Shown here one piece after another: positions 7,716 to 15,856 of a stretch of 64,000 nt of DNA. Made by a program: the position numbers and the translations under genes. Numbering within the stretch: the first letter of the stretch is position 1; every line of letters starts with the position of its first letter. The DNA lies in contig CANQPU010000005.1 in the NCBI GenBank assembly GCA_947625815.1, positions 1 to 64,000 on the forward strand. Reading direction: 5' to 3'. The notes beneath the pieces were generated by a model that had not been told where the DNA came from, made no database searches, and was given only the letters and a program-made list of their open reading frames with translations. This DNA comes from an uncultured Oscillospiraceae bacterium. GTDB taxonomy: Bacteria; Bacillota; Clostridia; Oscillospirales; Oscillospiraceae.

Positions 7716-7744
7716 TTGACAGGAAAAAGACCGGGTGTTAAAAT
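7716..7744 (+). promoter_or_regulatory. Promoter of tRNA-Leu
   Basis: TTGACA (7716-7721) and TAAAAT (7739-7744) are spaced by 17 bases, ending 48 bases before the tRNA. It diverges from the PadR promoter. Confidence 0.75.
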
Positions 7745-7792
7745 ATCACCATGCGGCGGTGAGCGATCCGGCGCGCCTCCGCGAAAAAACAC

Positions 7793-7877
7793 GCACCCGT
7801 GGTGAAATTGGTATACACGATGGATTTAGGTTCCATTTCGGCGACGAGTAGGGGTTCGAGTCCCCTCGGGTGCACCA
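7793..7877 (+). tRNA. tRNA-Leu (anticodon TAG)
   Basis: Acceptor arms GCACCCG and CGGGTGC pair fully and are followed by an encoded ACCA end. The anticodon arm is ATGGA-TTTAGGT-TCCAT, giving anticodon TAG, which reads CUN leucine codons. A long variable arm, typical of tRNA-Leu, precedes the AGGGG-TTCGAGT-CCCCT T arm. The gene lies only 29 bases upstream of malQ, so malQ may be transcribed by readthrough. Confidence 0.95.
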
Positions 7878-7906
7878 TAAGGTGACTATGACAGAGAGGG
7901 GTTAAT

Positions 7907-9352
7907 ATGAGGACAAGTGGGATCCTGATGCCGGTAGCGTCTTTGCCGTCCAGGTTCGGCATTGGCAGCTTTGGAAAAGAGGCATATGACTTTGTGGATA
8001 TGCTGGAGAGAACAGGCGTGAGGATATGGCAGATCCTGCCGTTGAACCCCCTGGGCTTTGGCAATTCGCCTTATCAGCCGTTGAGCTCCTTCGCCGGGGA
8101 CGAGATCTACATAGATCTGGACCTCCTCTATAAGGAGGGCCTGCTTCCGGAGAAGCCGGAGGGCTTTGCTCTGGCGGAGAGCGACCGCATCGACTACGCG
8201 GGCGCCCGGGAGCACAAGGAGGCGTATCTCCGCGCGGCCTACCGCCGCTTTAAGCCGGACGGGGAGTACAGGAGATTTCTGAAATATGCCTGGGTGTACC
8301 CCTACGCCGTCTTTGTTTCGCTGAAAACGAAAAATGGCCTGCGCGCCTGGACGGAGTGGCCGAAGGAGGAGCAGGACTGGATCCTGGACGGGAAATACGA
8401 TCTGACCGACCTCCAGGACGAGATCGGCTATCGGTTGTTTGCCCAGTTTGAGTTCTACAAGCAGTGGATGGCCCTCAAAAAATACGCCAATGCCCGGAAG
8501 ATCCGCATCATGGGGGACATCCCCTTTTATGTGGGCATCGACTCTCTGGACGTCTGGGGCGCGCGCGACGAATTCCTCATCAACGGCGACGGCGAGCCCT
8601 CCTTTATCGCCGGCGTGCCGCCTGACTATTTCAACGAGGACGGCCAGCGCTGGGGCAATCCCATCTATAATTGGGACAGACTGCGGGAGACGGGGTTCAG
8701 GTTCTGGATCGAGCGGCTGCGCTACTCCGCGGTGCTCTATGACATCCTGAGGATCGACCATTTCCGGGCCTTTGATACATACTGGAAGATCCCCGCCGAC
8801 TGTCCCACCGCCCGGGTCGGCGAGTGGATCGAGGCCCCGGGTTATGAGCTGTTTGATGAGATCTTCCGGCAGATGCCCAGGATCAGGATCGTAGCCGAGG
8901 ACCTGGGCGATCTCCGGCCCGAGGTGGGGATGCTCCGTGACCATTACGGCCTCATGGGCATGAACGTGGCGGAATTTACCTTCATGGATTCGTCTCAGCC
9001 CATCCGGAAAAACCAGCTCGTATACACCGGCACTCACGACAACCAACCCGTCATGGGCTGGTACGCGGACAGGAGCGCGGCAGAGAGAGCCCAGATCAAC
9101 AGGCGCATGGCGCCCTACGGCAGCGCCCATGTGAAGCTCTCCAAAAAAATGGTGAGCCTCGTCATGCGCTCCCCGGCCGATATGGCCATCGTGCCCATCT
9201 CGGACATCCTCGGTCTGGACGATCGGGGACGCCTGAACGAGCCCGGCACCGTGGGCAGTCCCAACTGGGAGTGGAGGCTGGACAGCTTTGACGCCTTCAA
9301 GCGCCGACTCCCCGGACTGCGCCGCCTGCTCCGGGAGTCCCGGAGGGCCTGA
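7907..9352 (+). CDS. malQ: 4-alpha-glucanotransferase (amylomaltase)
   Basis: A 481-residue GH77 enzyme. It starts RTSGILMPVASLPSRFGIG, as GH77 proteins do, and carries LRIDHFRAFDTYW (catalytic nucleophile region, near 280), AEDLGDLRPEV (acid/base Glu, near 330) and YTGTHDNQPVMGW (near 375). It moves glucan chains between maltooligosaccharides or glycogen branches in the cytosol. It sits 3 bases before a GH13 enzyme gene, so the two probably work together on maltodextrins or stored glycogen. The ribosome site GAGAGGGG precedes ATG 7907. No dedicated promoter was seen between it and the tRNA. Confidence 0.95.
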   Translation: MRTSGILMPVASLPSRFGIGSFGKEAYDFVDMLERTGVRIWQILPLNPLGFGNSPYQPLSSFAGDEIYIDLDLLYKEGLLPEKPEGFALAESDRIDYAGAREHKEAYLRAAYRRFKPDGEYRRFLKYAWVYPYAVFVSLKTKNGLRAWTEWPKEEQDWILDGKYDLTDLQDEIGYRLFAQFEFYKQWMALKKYANARKIRIMGDIPFYVGIDSLDVWGARDEFLINGDGEPSFIAGVPPDYFNEDGQRWGNPIYNWDRLRETGFRFWIERLRYSAVLYDILRIDHFRAFDTYWKIPADCPTARVGEWIEAPGYELFDEIFRQMPRIRIVAEDLGDLRPEVGMLRDHYGLMGMNVAEFTFMDSSQPIRKNQLVYTGTHDNQPVMGWYADRSAAERAQINRRMAPYGSAHVKLSKKMVSLVMRSPADMAIVPISDILGLDDRGRLNEPGTVGSPNWEWRLDSFDAFKRRLPGLRRLLRESRRA

Positions 9353-9354
9353 CC

Positions 9355-11244
9355 ATGTCGGACTGGCTGGAAAGCGTCTATTCCGACGGGACGGAGTCTT
9401 TTGTCAGCACCCCCTCGCCGGCTTTGGGGGAGACCGTGACGGTTCGGCTCCGGCTCCTGGACACGGCTCCCGTGAAGGCCGTGCTCCTGCGTTCCCTTCA
9501 CAACGGCTGCCAGAGCCTTGCCCGCATGGAAAAAACCGGCGTCCGGCACGGCCTTGCGTACTACGAGGCGGAACTTAGGATCTCGGAAAACAGGATACAG
9601 TATCAGTTCTATATCGTCGCGGACGATGCCGTCTATTTCTATACACAGCGGGGGATCACCACCTACATACCGGACGAGACCTTTGATTTTGTCCTGCTGG
9701 CGGACTATGTCCAGCCGGCGTGGGTGAAGGACGCGGTCTTTTATCAGATCTTTCCGGAAAGGTTCTGCAACGGCGACGAGTCCAACGACGTACAGACCGG
9801 CGAATATTCCGTGGGAGGTCACCGGTGCCTGAAGATGCCCTCCTGGGACTCAAAGCCCCTGGACTTCCGGCAGGGCCGGTGCATGGATTTTTACGGCGGC
9901 GATCTCAAGGGGATCGAGAAAAAGCTGCCCTGCCTGCGGGAGCTGGGCATCACGGCGCTGTATCTGAATCCCATTTTCGCCGCGCCGTCGGTCCACAAGT
10001 ATGACTGCGTCGATTTCTTTCACGTAGACCCCCATTTCGGCGGGGACGAGGCCCTTGCCGACCTGATGCGGGCCGCCCATGAGCAGGGGATTCGGGTCAT
10101 TCTGGATATTTCCATCAATCACACCGGCTCCTGCCACCGGTGGTTCAACCGGGAGGGCGCCTTTTTCCCAAGATCCGAGGGGGCGTTCCACAACCCGGAC
10201 TGCCCCGAGCGGAGCTACTATTTCTTCGACGGATCGGGCCGGCCCTGGTATTGGATGGGCGTTGAGAGCCTTCCCACCCTCAACTATACCTCCGGGGCCC
10301 TGCGGGACATCATCTACCGGGGCCCGGATTCCGTCCTCCGCAAGTGGCTCAAGCCCCCCTACGGCATTGACGGCTGGCGGTTCGATGTGGCGGACACCTT
10401 TGCGCGGCGGGACGACATCCAGCTGGCGCACGAGCTGTGGCCGGAGATCCGAAAGGCTATCCGGGAGGAGAATCCGCAGGCGTACATCCTGGCGGAGGAC
10501 TGGGGGGACTGCGCCCAGTACCTTCAGGGGAACGAGTGGGACTCTCCCATGAATTATTTCGGCTGCGCCCGAGTCATCCGCCGCTTTTTCGGCGAGACGG
10601 ACAGCCTGATGGACCGGGCCCCGGAGCTGCGGGACATCCCGTACCGCATGACCGGGAAGGACGTGCGGGAAATGGTGACCCAGCACCTCTCCAAGCTCCC
10701 GTGGGTCATCCAGGAGAACCAGTTCAACCTCCTGGACAGCCACGACATCTCCCGGTTCCACACCAACTCCGCCATAACGCGGGACCAGTGGACAGCCGCG
10801 GCCATTTTTCAATTTCTTCTCCCCGGCGCGGCCAGCATCTACTATGGGGACGAGGCGGAGATCGGCGGATCCCTGGGCTCCAATGAGGGGTGCCGGTGGC
10901 CCATGCCCTGGGGGAAGGACTATAAAAGCACCTGGAATTACCGGGTTTACAGCACCCTCGCCCGGCTCAAGGCGGAGCATCGGGCTCTCTCCCGCGGCGG
11001 CATGAAGTTTCTTTACGCCGAGGGCGGCGTGTTCGCCATTGCCCGCTTTACGGAGGACGAGGTGCTTCTGGGCGTCATCTCCAATGAGCAGGAGGATGTG
11101 CGGATCCGCGTCGATTTTGGCTGCGTGGGCGCCGCCGGGCCCGCCTCCGGCACGGACATCCTCGGCCGGACCGTCGATCTTGACCCCTCCGGGCTCCTTG
11201 TCCCCGCCAACGGATCCCTCTGCTTCTTCTGCGCGCTTTTGTGA
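9355..11244 (+). CDS. GH13 alpha-glucosidase/neopullulanase-type enzyme
   Basis: A 629-residue protein with an N-terminal beta domain (about 1-120, like the CBM34-type domain of maltogenic amylases), then the TIM barrel. Conserved regions read VKDAVFYQIFPERFCNG, DISINHTG, DGWRFDVAD (nucleophile Asp344), ILAEDWGD (acid/base Glu381) and LLDSHD (Asp464). The C-terminal 80 residues form a beta domain. No signal peptide is visible, so it acts in the cytosol on imported maltodextrins, cyclodextrins or glycogen. It is translationally linked to malQ, with CGGAGGG upstream of ATG 9355. Exact specificity (neopullulanase, cyclomaltodextrinase or alpha-glucosidase) cannot be told from the motifs. Confidence 0.9.
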   Translation: MSDWLESVYSDGTESFVSTPSPALGETVTVRLRLLDTAPVKAVLLRSLHNGCQSLARMEKTGVRHGLAYYEAELRISENRIQYQFYIVADDAVYFYTQRGITTYIPDETFDFVLLADYVQPAWVKDAVFYQIFPERFCNGDESNDVQTGEYSVGGHRCLKMPSWDSKPLDFRQGRCMDFYGGDLKGIEKKLPCLRELGITALYLNPIFAAPSVHKYDCVDFFHVDPHFGGDEALADLMRAAHEQGIRVILDISINHTGSCHRWFNREGAFFPRSEGAFHNPDCPERSYYFFDGSGRPWYWMGVESLPTLNYTSGALRDIIYRGPDSVLRKWLKPPYGIDGWRFDVADTFARRDDIQLAHELWPEIRKAIREENPQAYILAEDWGDCAQYLQGNEWDSPMNYFGCARVIRRFFGETDSLMDRAPELRDIPYRMTGKDVREMVTQHLSKLPWVIQENQFNLLDSHDISRFHTNSAITRDQWTAAAIFQFLLPGAASIYYGDEAEIGGSLGSNEGCRWPMPWGKDYKSTWNYRVYSTLARLKAEHRALSRGGMKFLYAEGGVFAIARFTEDEVLLGVISNEQEDVRIRVDFGCVGAAGPASGTDILGRTVDLDPSGLLVPANGSLCFFCALL

Positions 11245-11307
11245 CAGCTCCCCGCGGCGCGGCATAGACTGAGATAGACGCCCATGCGCGTCAAATGATC
11301 GAGGAAG

Positions 11308-11556
11308 ATGACCGTGCACACCTACACAGTGGGAAAAGGCGAGAGCGCCCAGTCGGTCTCCGAGAAGTTTGCCGTGAGCAGCGCCGCCCTCCAGCGGGAG
11401 AACCACACCCCGTTTTACGAGGGCCAGCAGATCACGGTACCGGTGGGGATCCTGACCCTTCCTCCCGGGCCGCACCCCGGCGCCGTCAAATATTATCAAG
11501 TCACGGACGCCTCCGTTTTCGAGCGGCAGGACGCCGTCAATATTCTTTTTCTCTGA
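11308..11556 (+). CDS. Small LysM-domain protein
   Basis: An 82-residue protein with one LysM module in residues 3-46 (HTYTVGKGESAQSVSEKF, PFYEGQQITVPV) and a short C-terminal tail. LysM modules bind N-acetylglucosamine-containing glycans such as peptidoglycan. There is no signal peptide or membrane anchor, so export is unexplained; it may be a spore-coat-type or cytosolic LysM protein. It is preceded by a weak GAGGAAG ribosome site and ends directly at the terminator at 11556-11587. Confidence 0.75.
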   Translation: MTVHTYTVGKGESAQSVSEKFAVSSAALQRENHTPFYEGQQITVPVGILTLPPGPHPGAVKYYQVTDASVFERQDAVNILFL

Positions 11557-11587
11557 AGACCGGGGAGCATCCGCTCCCCGGTCTTTT
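11556..11587 (+). terminator. Rho-independent terminator after the LysM gene
   Basis: A perfect 13-bp stem (11556-11568 with 11573-11585), a 4-base loop and a short T run. The hairpin overlaps the end of the coding region. Confidence 0.85.
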
Positions 11588-11610
11588 GTGGTCGGGAGCG
11601 CGAAAAAAGC

Positions 11611-11640
11611 TTGACAAGAGGGGGGCGGATAGGGTAATAT
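11611..11640 (+). promoter_or_regulatory. Promoter of the ABC-2 exporter operon
   Basis: TTGACA (11611-11616) and TAATAT (11635-11640) are spaced by 18 bases. It lies unusually far, about 185 bases, from the first start codon. Confidence 0.7.
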
Positions 11641-11644
11641 AGGT

Positions 11645-11825
11645 TTCCTTTTCGCTTTTTACTGGAGCGGAGAGAGGGTATTCCATCTCACGCGGGAGGG
11701 GGGTCGTTGCCGCCCGCGCGGTTCCTGATGAAATATTTCCCGTCGTCCTTAACGTCAAGAAGGCTCCCAATGACCTTCCTCTGACATGACCGAGACGGGG
11801 CCATTTCAGAAAAGGAGCGAAAACC
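11645..11825 (+). other. Long 5' leader of the ABC-2 exporter operon
   Basis: About 180 transcribed but noncoding bases separate the promoter from ATG 11826. The leader holds a GC hairpin (CGCGGG 11691-11696 with CCCGCG 11713-11718) and a purine-rich run inside it. It matches no riboswitch class I recognise, and no convincing small reading frame with a ribosome site was seen. Confidence 0.4.
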
Positions 11826-12623
11826 ATGATAGAAATGAAAGGTGTGAACAAGTCCTACCGGGTCCGGCGGCGGGAGGCGGGCCTGGGGAACGCGGTGAAA
11901 AGTCTGTTCTCCCGTGAGTATACCGAGATCCCCGCCCTGAGGGACATGACCTTCGTCATCCCAAGCGGTCAGATCGTGGGCTATATCGGCCCCAACGGGG
12001 CGGGGAAGAGCACCACCATCAAGATCCTCTCGGGCATCCTCCGCCCGGACAGCGGGGAGTGCCGGGTGTGCGGCCTCGTGCCCTGGGAGGACCGGAAACG
12101 CCACGTGGCCCGTCTGGGCGTGGTCTTCGGCCAGAGGAGCCAGCTCTGGTGGGACGTGCCTGTATCCGACTCCATGGAGCTTTTGCGGGACATCTACCGG
12201 GTGCCGCAGGCCAAATACAGGGAGAATCTGGACAGGCTCACGGAGCTTCTGGATCTGGGGGATCTTCTGAAGACCCCGGCCCGGATGCTCTCCCTGGGCC
12301 AGCGGATGCGGTGCGAGATCGCCGCGGCCCTTCTCCACTCCCCGGAGGTTCTCTTTCTCGATGAGCCCACCATTGGCCTGGACGCGGTGAGCAAGCTGAA
12401 GGTCCGGGAGTTCATCCTGGAGCAAAACAGGCTCTGCGGCACCACGGTCATCCTCACCACCCACGACATGCAGGACGTGGACGCGCTCTGCTCCCGGGTC
12501 CTGCTCATCGGTAAGGGCCGGCTTTTGCTGGACGGGAGCACCGCGGAGATTCGGGCCATGGCGGGGGAGAACCTGTCCACCGAGGAGTCGGTGGCGGACC
12601 TCTACCGGCGGTTCGGCATATAG
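11826..12623 (+). CDS. ABC-2 type exporter, ATP-binding protein
   Basis: A 265-residue ATPase with Walker A GPNGAGKST near residues 56-64, the signature region LSLGQRMRCEIAAALLHSPE, Walker B VLFLDEPTIGLD and the switch histidine in LTTHDMQD. The long N-terminal stretch with KSLFSREYTEIPALRDMTF is typical of the COG4586 group, which pairs with two ABC-2 permeases of the COG4587/COG3694 type, exactly as found downstream. Substrates of this group are largely unknown; drug or lipid-linked export is often proposed. The ribosome site AAAGGAG precedes ATG 11826. Confidence 0.9.
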   Translation: MIEMKGVNKSYRVRRREAGLGNAVKSLFSREYTEIPALRDMTFVIPSGQIVGYIGPNGAGKSTTIKILSGILRPDSGECRVCGLVPWEDRKRHVARLGVVFGQRSQLWWDVPVSDSMELLRDIYRVPQAKYRENLDRLTELLDLGDLLKTPARMLSLGQRMRCEIAAALLHSPEVLFLDEPTIGLDAVSKLKVREFILEQNRLCGTTVILTTHDMQDVDALCSRVLLIGKGRLLLDGSTAEIRAMAGENLSTEESVADLYRRFGI

Positions 12624-12635
12624 GGGGGCGCCAGG

Positions 12636-13439
12636 ATGAAGAAATATCTGTCCTTCTTCAAAATGCGCCTGATGGCGGGCCTCCAGTACAGAACGGCGGC
12701 CCTGGCCGGGCTCTCCACCCAGTTTATCTGGGGCGGCATGGAGGTGCTGATCTACCGTGTCCTTTGGAACGCCCACCCGGAGCGGTTCCCCATGGGCATA
12801 GAGGCGCTGTCAAGCTACATATGGCTCCAGCAGGCGTTTTTGACGCTCTTCGCCATGTGGAACTGGGAGCGGGATATCATCGAGTCCGTCAAGACCGGGG
12901 CGGTGGCCTATGAGTTGACCCGTCCCGCGGATCTCTACGGGATGTGGATGGCCCGGTCCATGGCCCTCCGGCTCAGCCGGTGGCTGTTGAGGGCAGCGCC
13001 CGTCATAGTCCTGGGGTGCCTGATCCCCGCGCCCTACGGGCTGCGGCTGCGCGTCTCCCCGGCGGTGTTCGCACTGTTCCTGCTGTCCTCGGCGCTGATG
13101 CTGACGGTGGTCTGCGCTTACAGCCTCTTCGTCTATGCCCTGACCTTCCACCTGACGGATCCCAACGGGGTCATGGTGCTGTCCACGGCGGCGGCGGACC
13201 TGCTGGGCGGAGGCATCGTGCCGCTGCCCTTTCTGCCGGCGGGACTTCGGAGGATCGCGGAGCTGTCCCCCTTCGGGGCCATGCAGAACGTGCCCCTGCG
13301 CATCTTCGGCGGGGACATTGCCGGCGTGGAGATCGCCGAGGCCATGGGCCTGCAGGTCCTCTGGTCCGCGGTCCTCATATCCGTGGGCTATGCCCTCATG
13401 CGCGCCGGCATCCGCCGAGTGAGTCTGGCGGGAGGTTGA
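12636..13439 (+). CDS. ABC-2 family permease (first subunit)
   Basis: A 267-residue integral membrane protein with about six hydrophobic segments and a KKYLSFFKMRLMAGLQYR N-terminus, typical of the COG4587-type permeases that work with COG4586 ATPases. Short loops carry charged motifs such as ELTRPADLYGMWMARS. It starts 12 bases after the ATPase gene and ends 3 bases before the second permease gene, so the three form one operon and probably one heteromeric exporter. Confidence 0.82.
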   Translation: MKKYLSFFKMRLMAGLQYRTAALAGLSTQFIWGGMEVLIYRVLWNAHPERFPMGIEALSSYIWLQQAFLTLFAMWNWERDIIESVKTGAVAYELTRPADLYGMWMARSMALRLSRWLLRAAPVIVLGCLIPAPYGLRLRVSPAVFALFLLSSALMLTVVCAYSLFVYALTFHLTDPNGVMVLSTAAADLLGGGIVPLPFLPAGLRRIAELSPFGAMQNVPLRIFGGDIAGVEIAEAMGLQVLWSAVLISVGYALMRAGIRRVSLAGG

Positions 13440-13442
13440 GAG

Positions 13443-14216
13443 ATGAGACTTTATTTTAAATTTCTGTCCGTCCATCTCAAGAGCGCCATGACCTACAAGA
13501 CCTCCTTCTTCCTCAGCTGCCTTGGGCACATGCTGATCACCACCAACTGCTTCCTTGGGGTGAAATTCCTTTTGGACCGGTTCGGGGAGATCGGAGGCTA
13601 CACCATGCCGGAGCTGGCGCTGTGCTTCTCGGTGGTGCTGGCAGCGTCGAGCCTGGCCGAGTGCTTCGGGAGAGGCTTTGACGCCTTCGCCCGCATATTG
13701 CGCCAGGCGCAGTTTGACCGGATCCTGGTCCGTCCCCGGTCCCTGGTGGCCCAGGTGCTCTGTCAGGACCTGAGGCCCACCGTGCTGGCCCGCCTCCTGC
13801 AAGCGGCGGCCATGCTCATCTGGTCTGTCCGCTCCGGCGCGGTGGCCTGGACGGCGGGGAAGGCGCTGGTGCTGGCCCTCATGATCCTGTGCGGCGCCGG
13901 GGTGTTCTTTGGACTGTTCCTCATTTACGCCGCCCTATGTTTTTTCACGCTGGAGGGCCTTGAGGTCATGAACATATTTACCGACGGGGCCCGGGAATAC
14001 GGCAAGTATCCCTTCGGCGTCTACGGCAAGGGGGTCCTGTGGCTCCTGACGCTCCTGGTGCCCCTGGCGCTTATTCAGCACTGGCCCCTTCAGTTCCTGC
14101 TGGGCCAGGGCCCCTGGTGGTACGGGCTCCTGCCGCCCCTGTCCCTGCTCTTTTTGATCCCCTGCGTCCTTGTCTGGCGGCTGGGGGTCCGCCACTACCG
14201 GTCCACCGGCTCTTAA
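13443..14216 (+). CDS. ABC-2 family permease (second subunit)
   Basis: A 257-residue integral membrane protein, COG3694-like, with about six hydrophobic segments. It opens MRLYFKFLSVHLKSAMTYKT and carries the family-typical DRILVRPRS loop near residue 95 and EYGKYPFGVYGKG near residue 185. It completes the ATPase-permease-permease set begun at 11826. A GC-rich hairpin follows directly. Confidence 0.82.
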   Translation: MRLYFKFLSVHLKSAMTYKTSFFLSCLGHMLITTNCFLGVKFLLDRFGEIGGYTMPELALCFSVVLAASSLAECFGRGFDAFARILRQAQFDRILVRPRSLVAQVLCQDLRPTVLARLLQAAAMLIWSVRSGAVAWTAGKALVLALMILCGAGVFFGLFLIYAALCFFTLEGLEVMNIFTDGAREYGKYPFGVYGKGVLWLLTLLVPLALIQHWPLQFLLGQGPWWYGLLPPLSLLFLIPCVLVWRLGVRHYRSTGS

Positions 14217-14223
14217 GACAAAG

Positions 14224-14252
14224 CTGCCCCGCGCCGATTTGGCGCGGGGCAG
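14224..14252 (+). terminator. Hairpin after the ABC-2 exporter operon
   Basis: A perfect 12-bp GC-rich stem (14224-14235 with 14241-14252) with loop GATTT. The following T run is short and interrupted, so termination is likely but not certain. Confidence 0.6.
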
Positions 14253-14288
14253 TGCCGTTTCCGCTTTCCAGACGGGGCGGAACGGCCT

Positions 14289-14672
14289 CTATTCGATGCT
14301 GATCGTATATTCGCCTGTGGCCGACTTATAGTGGACCACCAAATAATATCTCTTTCGCCTCTCGGCCAGGATCCGGCCGCCAGAAGTCTCCCGGTCCAGA
14401 GTGAGCAGGGGACGCCTCTTGTGATCCAGGATCTCCAGGGAAACCTCGCCCTCGGTCAGCGCGCAGGCAAAAGCGACGCGGTACTCTCTGCTCTCTCTGA
14501 ACCGAAGGACACGCTTCACATAGCCGGTGCAGGAGGAAAAACGCGCCTTTTTCCCGCGGTCCGTCCCCACATAGAGAACGGCGCGTTTCGCGTTGACGGC
14601 CATCAGGCCCTCCGCGTACAGGACGTAAAACACCGCGCCCAGCAGAAAAAGTATCAGGATCCCTTTGATCAT
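14289..14672 (-). CDS. Small membrane-anchored protein of unknown function
   Basis: About 127 residues. The N-terminus MIKGILILFLLGAVFYVLYA is a single membrane helix, and the rest is a basic beta-rich domain with two cysteines (FSSCTGY, VAFACALT). I do not recognise the family. ATG 14672 is preferred over an in-frame GTG at 14681 because the GGGGGTGGGG ribosome site lies just upstream of it. It has its own promoter at 14712-14740 and stands alone between two converging units. Confidence 0.7.
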   Translation of the reverse strand: MIKGILILFLLGAVFYVLYAEGLMAVNAKRAVLYVGTDRGKKARFSSCTGYVKRVLRFRESREYRVAFACALTEGEVSLEILDHKRRPLLTLDRETSGGRILAERRKRYYLVVHYKSATGEYTISIE

Positions 14673-14711
14673 TGACCCCACCCCCGGTCTCTGTCCGGCC
14701 TTCTGTCAGAC

Positions 14712-14740
14712 ATTATACCGCGGGTGAAATGGATAGTCAA
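14712..14740 (-). promoter_or_regulatory. Promoter of the small membrane protein gene
   Basis: On the minus strand TTGACT (14735-14740) and TATAAT (14712-14717) are separated by 17 bases. The transcript starts about 30 bases before the ATG. Confidence 0.8.
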
Positions 14741-14755
14741 CAGGATCGGAAAACA

Positions 14756-15796
14756 TTAAATAGACTCCGTCCAGAATCGGAACGCCGAGGGGATGGCGTG
14801 GTCACGGCGCAGCTCCTCGGGCGTGCGCCAGACGTAGTCCGCCGATTCCCGGGCGCAGACGACGCGGACCCCCCGCATATGCCATTCCACATGGGTAAAG
14901 AGGTGCTTCGCCTCGCCGCGGGGCTCTGCCCTCACGGGCTCCAGCTCCCCCAAGAGCGGCAGAAGACTGTCGGGATCGTGAAAGCCCTCCAGATTGGGGA
15001 ATTCCCACATCCCCGCCAGAAGCCCCCTGTCCGCCCGCCGCCTCACGGCATACCTCCCGCCGCAGACGAGCAGCAGGACCGTCCGCTCCTCCACCCGGCG
15101 GGGCTTTTTGGGGGAGCGCAGGGGCAGCTCACATGTCACGCCCCGCTCCCTGGCAAGACACAGCGCGGAGAGGGGACAGGCGCCGCATTTCGCCGCCTCC
15201 CGTGGCAGGCAGACCGTCTCGCCCAGCTCCATGAGGCCCTCGGTCAACAGCGCCGCGTCCTCCCCGGTGGGGTAGAGCCCCCGCAGGAGCTGGGTGATCC
15301 GGGAGCGCGTCCGGGGGTCCAGCGCGTCGTCACGCCGCGCCGTCAGCCGCAGGATGACCCGCAGAACATTCCCGTCCACCGCGGGCTCCGGCTCCCCATA
15401 GGCGATGGAGGCGACGGCCCCGGCGGTGTAGTCGCCGATGCCGGGAAGGGCCCGGAGCGCCCGAACCGTCCGCGGCATCTCTCCGCCGTATTCCCCGACG
15501 ATGATCCTCGCGGCCTTTTGCAGGTTCCGGACCCTGCTGTAATATCCCAGCCCCTCCCAGAGCTTCAAAAGCTCCTCCTCCGGTATCTCCGCGAGGGCGG
15601 ACACATCCGGCAGACGCTCCATGAACCGAAGGTAATAGGGGATGACCGCCTCGATGCGCGTCTGCTGGAGCATGACCTCCGACACCCAGACGCCATAGGC
15701 CGTGGGGGAGTCACGCCAGGGGAGGGGGCGGCGGTTTTGCCGGTGCCAGCCAAGGATCAGCGGCACCGCGGCGGCAAGGCGCTCAGGATCGGTCAC
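14756..15796 (-). CDS. mutY: A/G-specific adenine glycosylase
   Basis: A 346-residue DNA repair enzyme that removes adenine mispaired with 8-oxoguanine. It shows the catalytic Glu region WVSEVMLQQTRIEAVIPYY near residue 40, the helix-hairpin-helix LPGIGDYTAGAVASIAYG near 115 with the catalytic Asp in VDGNVLRV, and the four-cysteine Fe-S loop CLPREAAKCGACPLSALC near residues 193-210. The C-terminal 110 residues are a NUDIX-like domain that recognises 8-oxoG. Its start lies 60 bases downstream of the pckG stop, past the hairpin at 15820-15852, so it probably has weak independent expression or readthrough. Confidence 0.95.
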   Translation of the reverse strand: MTDPERLAAAVPLILGWHRQNRRPLPWRDSPTAYGVWVSEVMLQQTRIEAVIPYYLRFMERLPDVSALAEIPEEELLKLWEGLGYYSRVRNLQKAARIIVGEYGGEMPRTVRALRALPGIGDYTAGAVASIAYGEPEPAVDGNVLRVILRLTARRDDALDPRTRSRITQLLRGLYPTGEDAALLTEGLMELGETVCLPREAAKCGACPLSALCLARERGVTCELPLRSPKKPRRVEERTVLLLVCGGRYAVRRRADRGLLAGMWEFPNLEGFHDPDSLLPLLGELEPVRAEPRGEAKHLFTHVEWHMRGVRVVCARESADYVWRTPEELRRDHAIPSAFRFWTESI

Positions 15797-15819
15797 GGAA
15801 GCTCCCTCCTTTCTGTAAG

Positions 15820-15852
15820 AAAGGGGCGCGGCCTTTCAAAACCGCGCCCTTC
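15820..15852 (-). terminator. Terminator after pckG
   Basis: GGGCGCGG/CCGCGCCC stem (15824-15831 with 15842-15849) followed on the minus strand by CTTTCTT. Confidence 0.6.
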
Positions 15853-15856
15853 AAGC

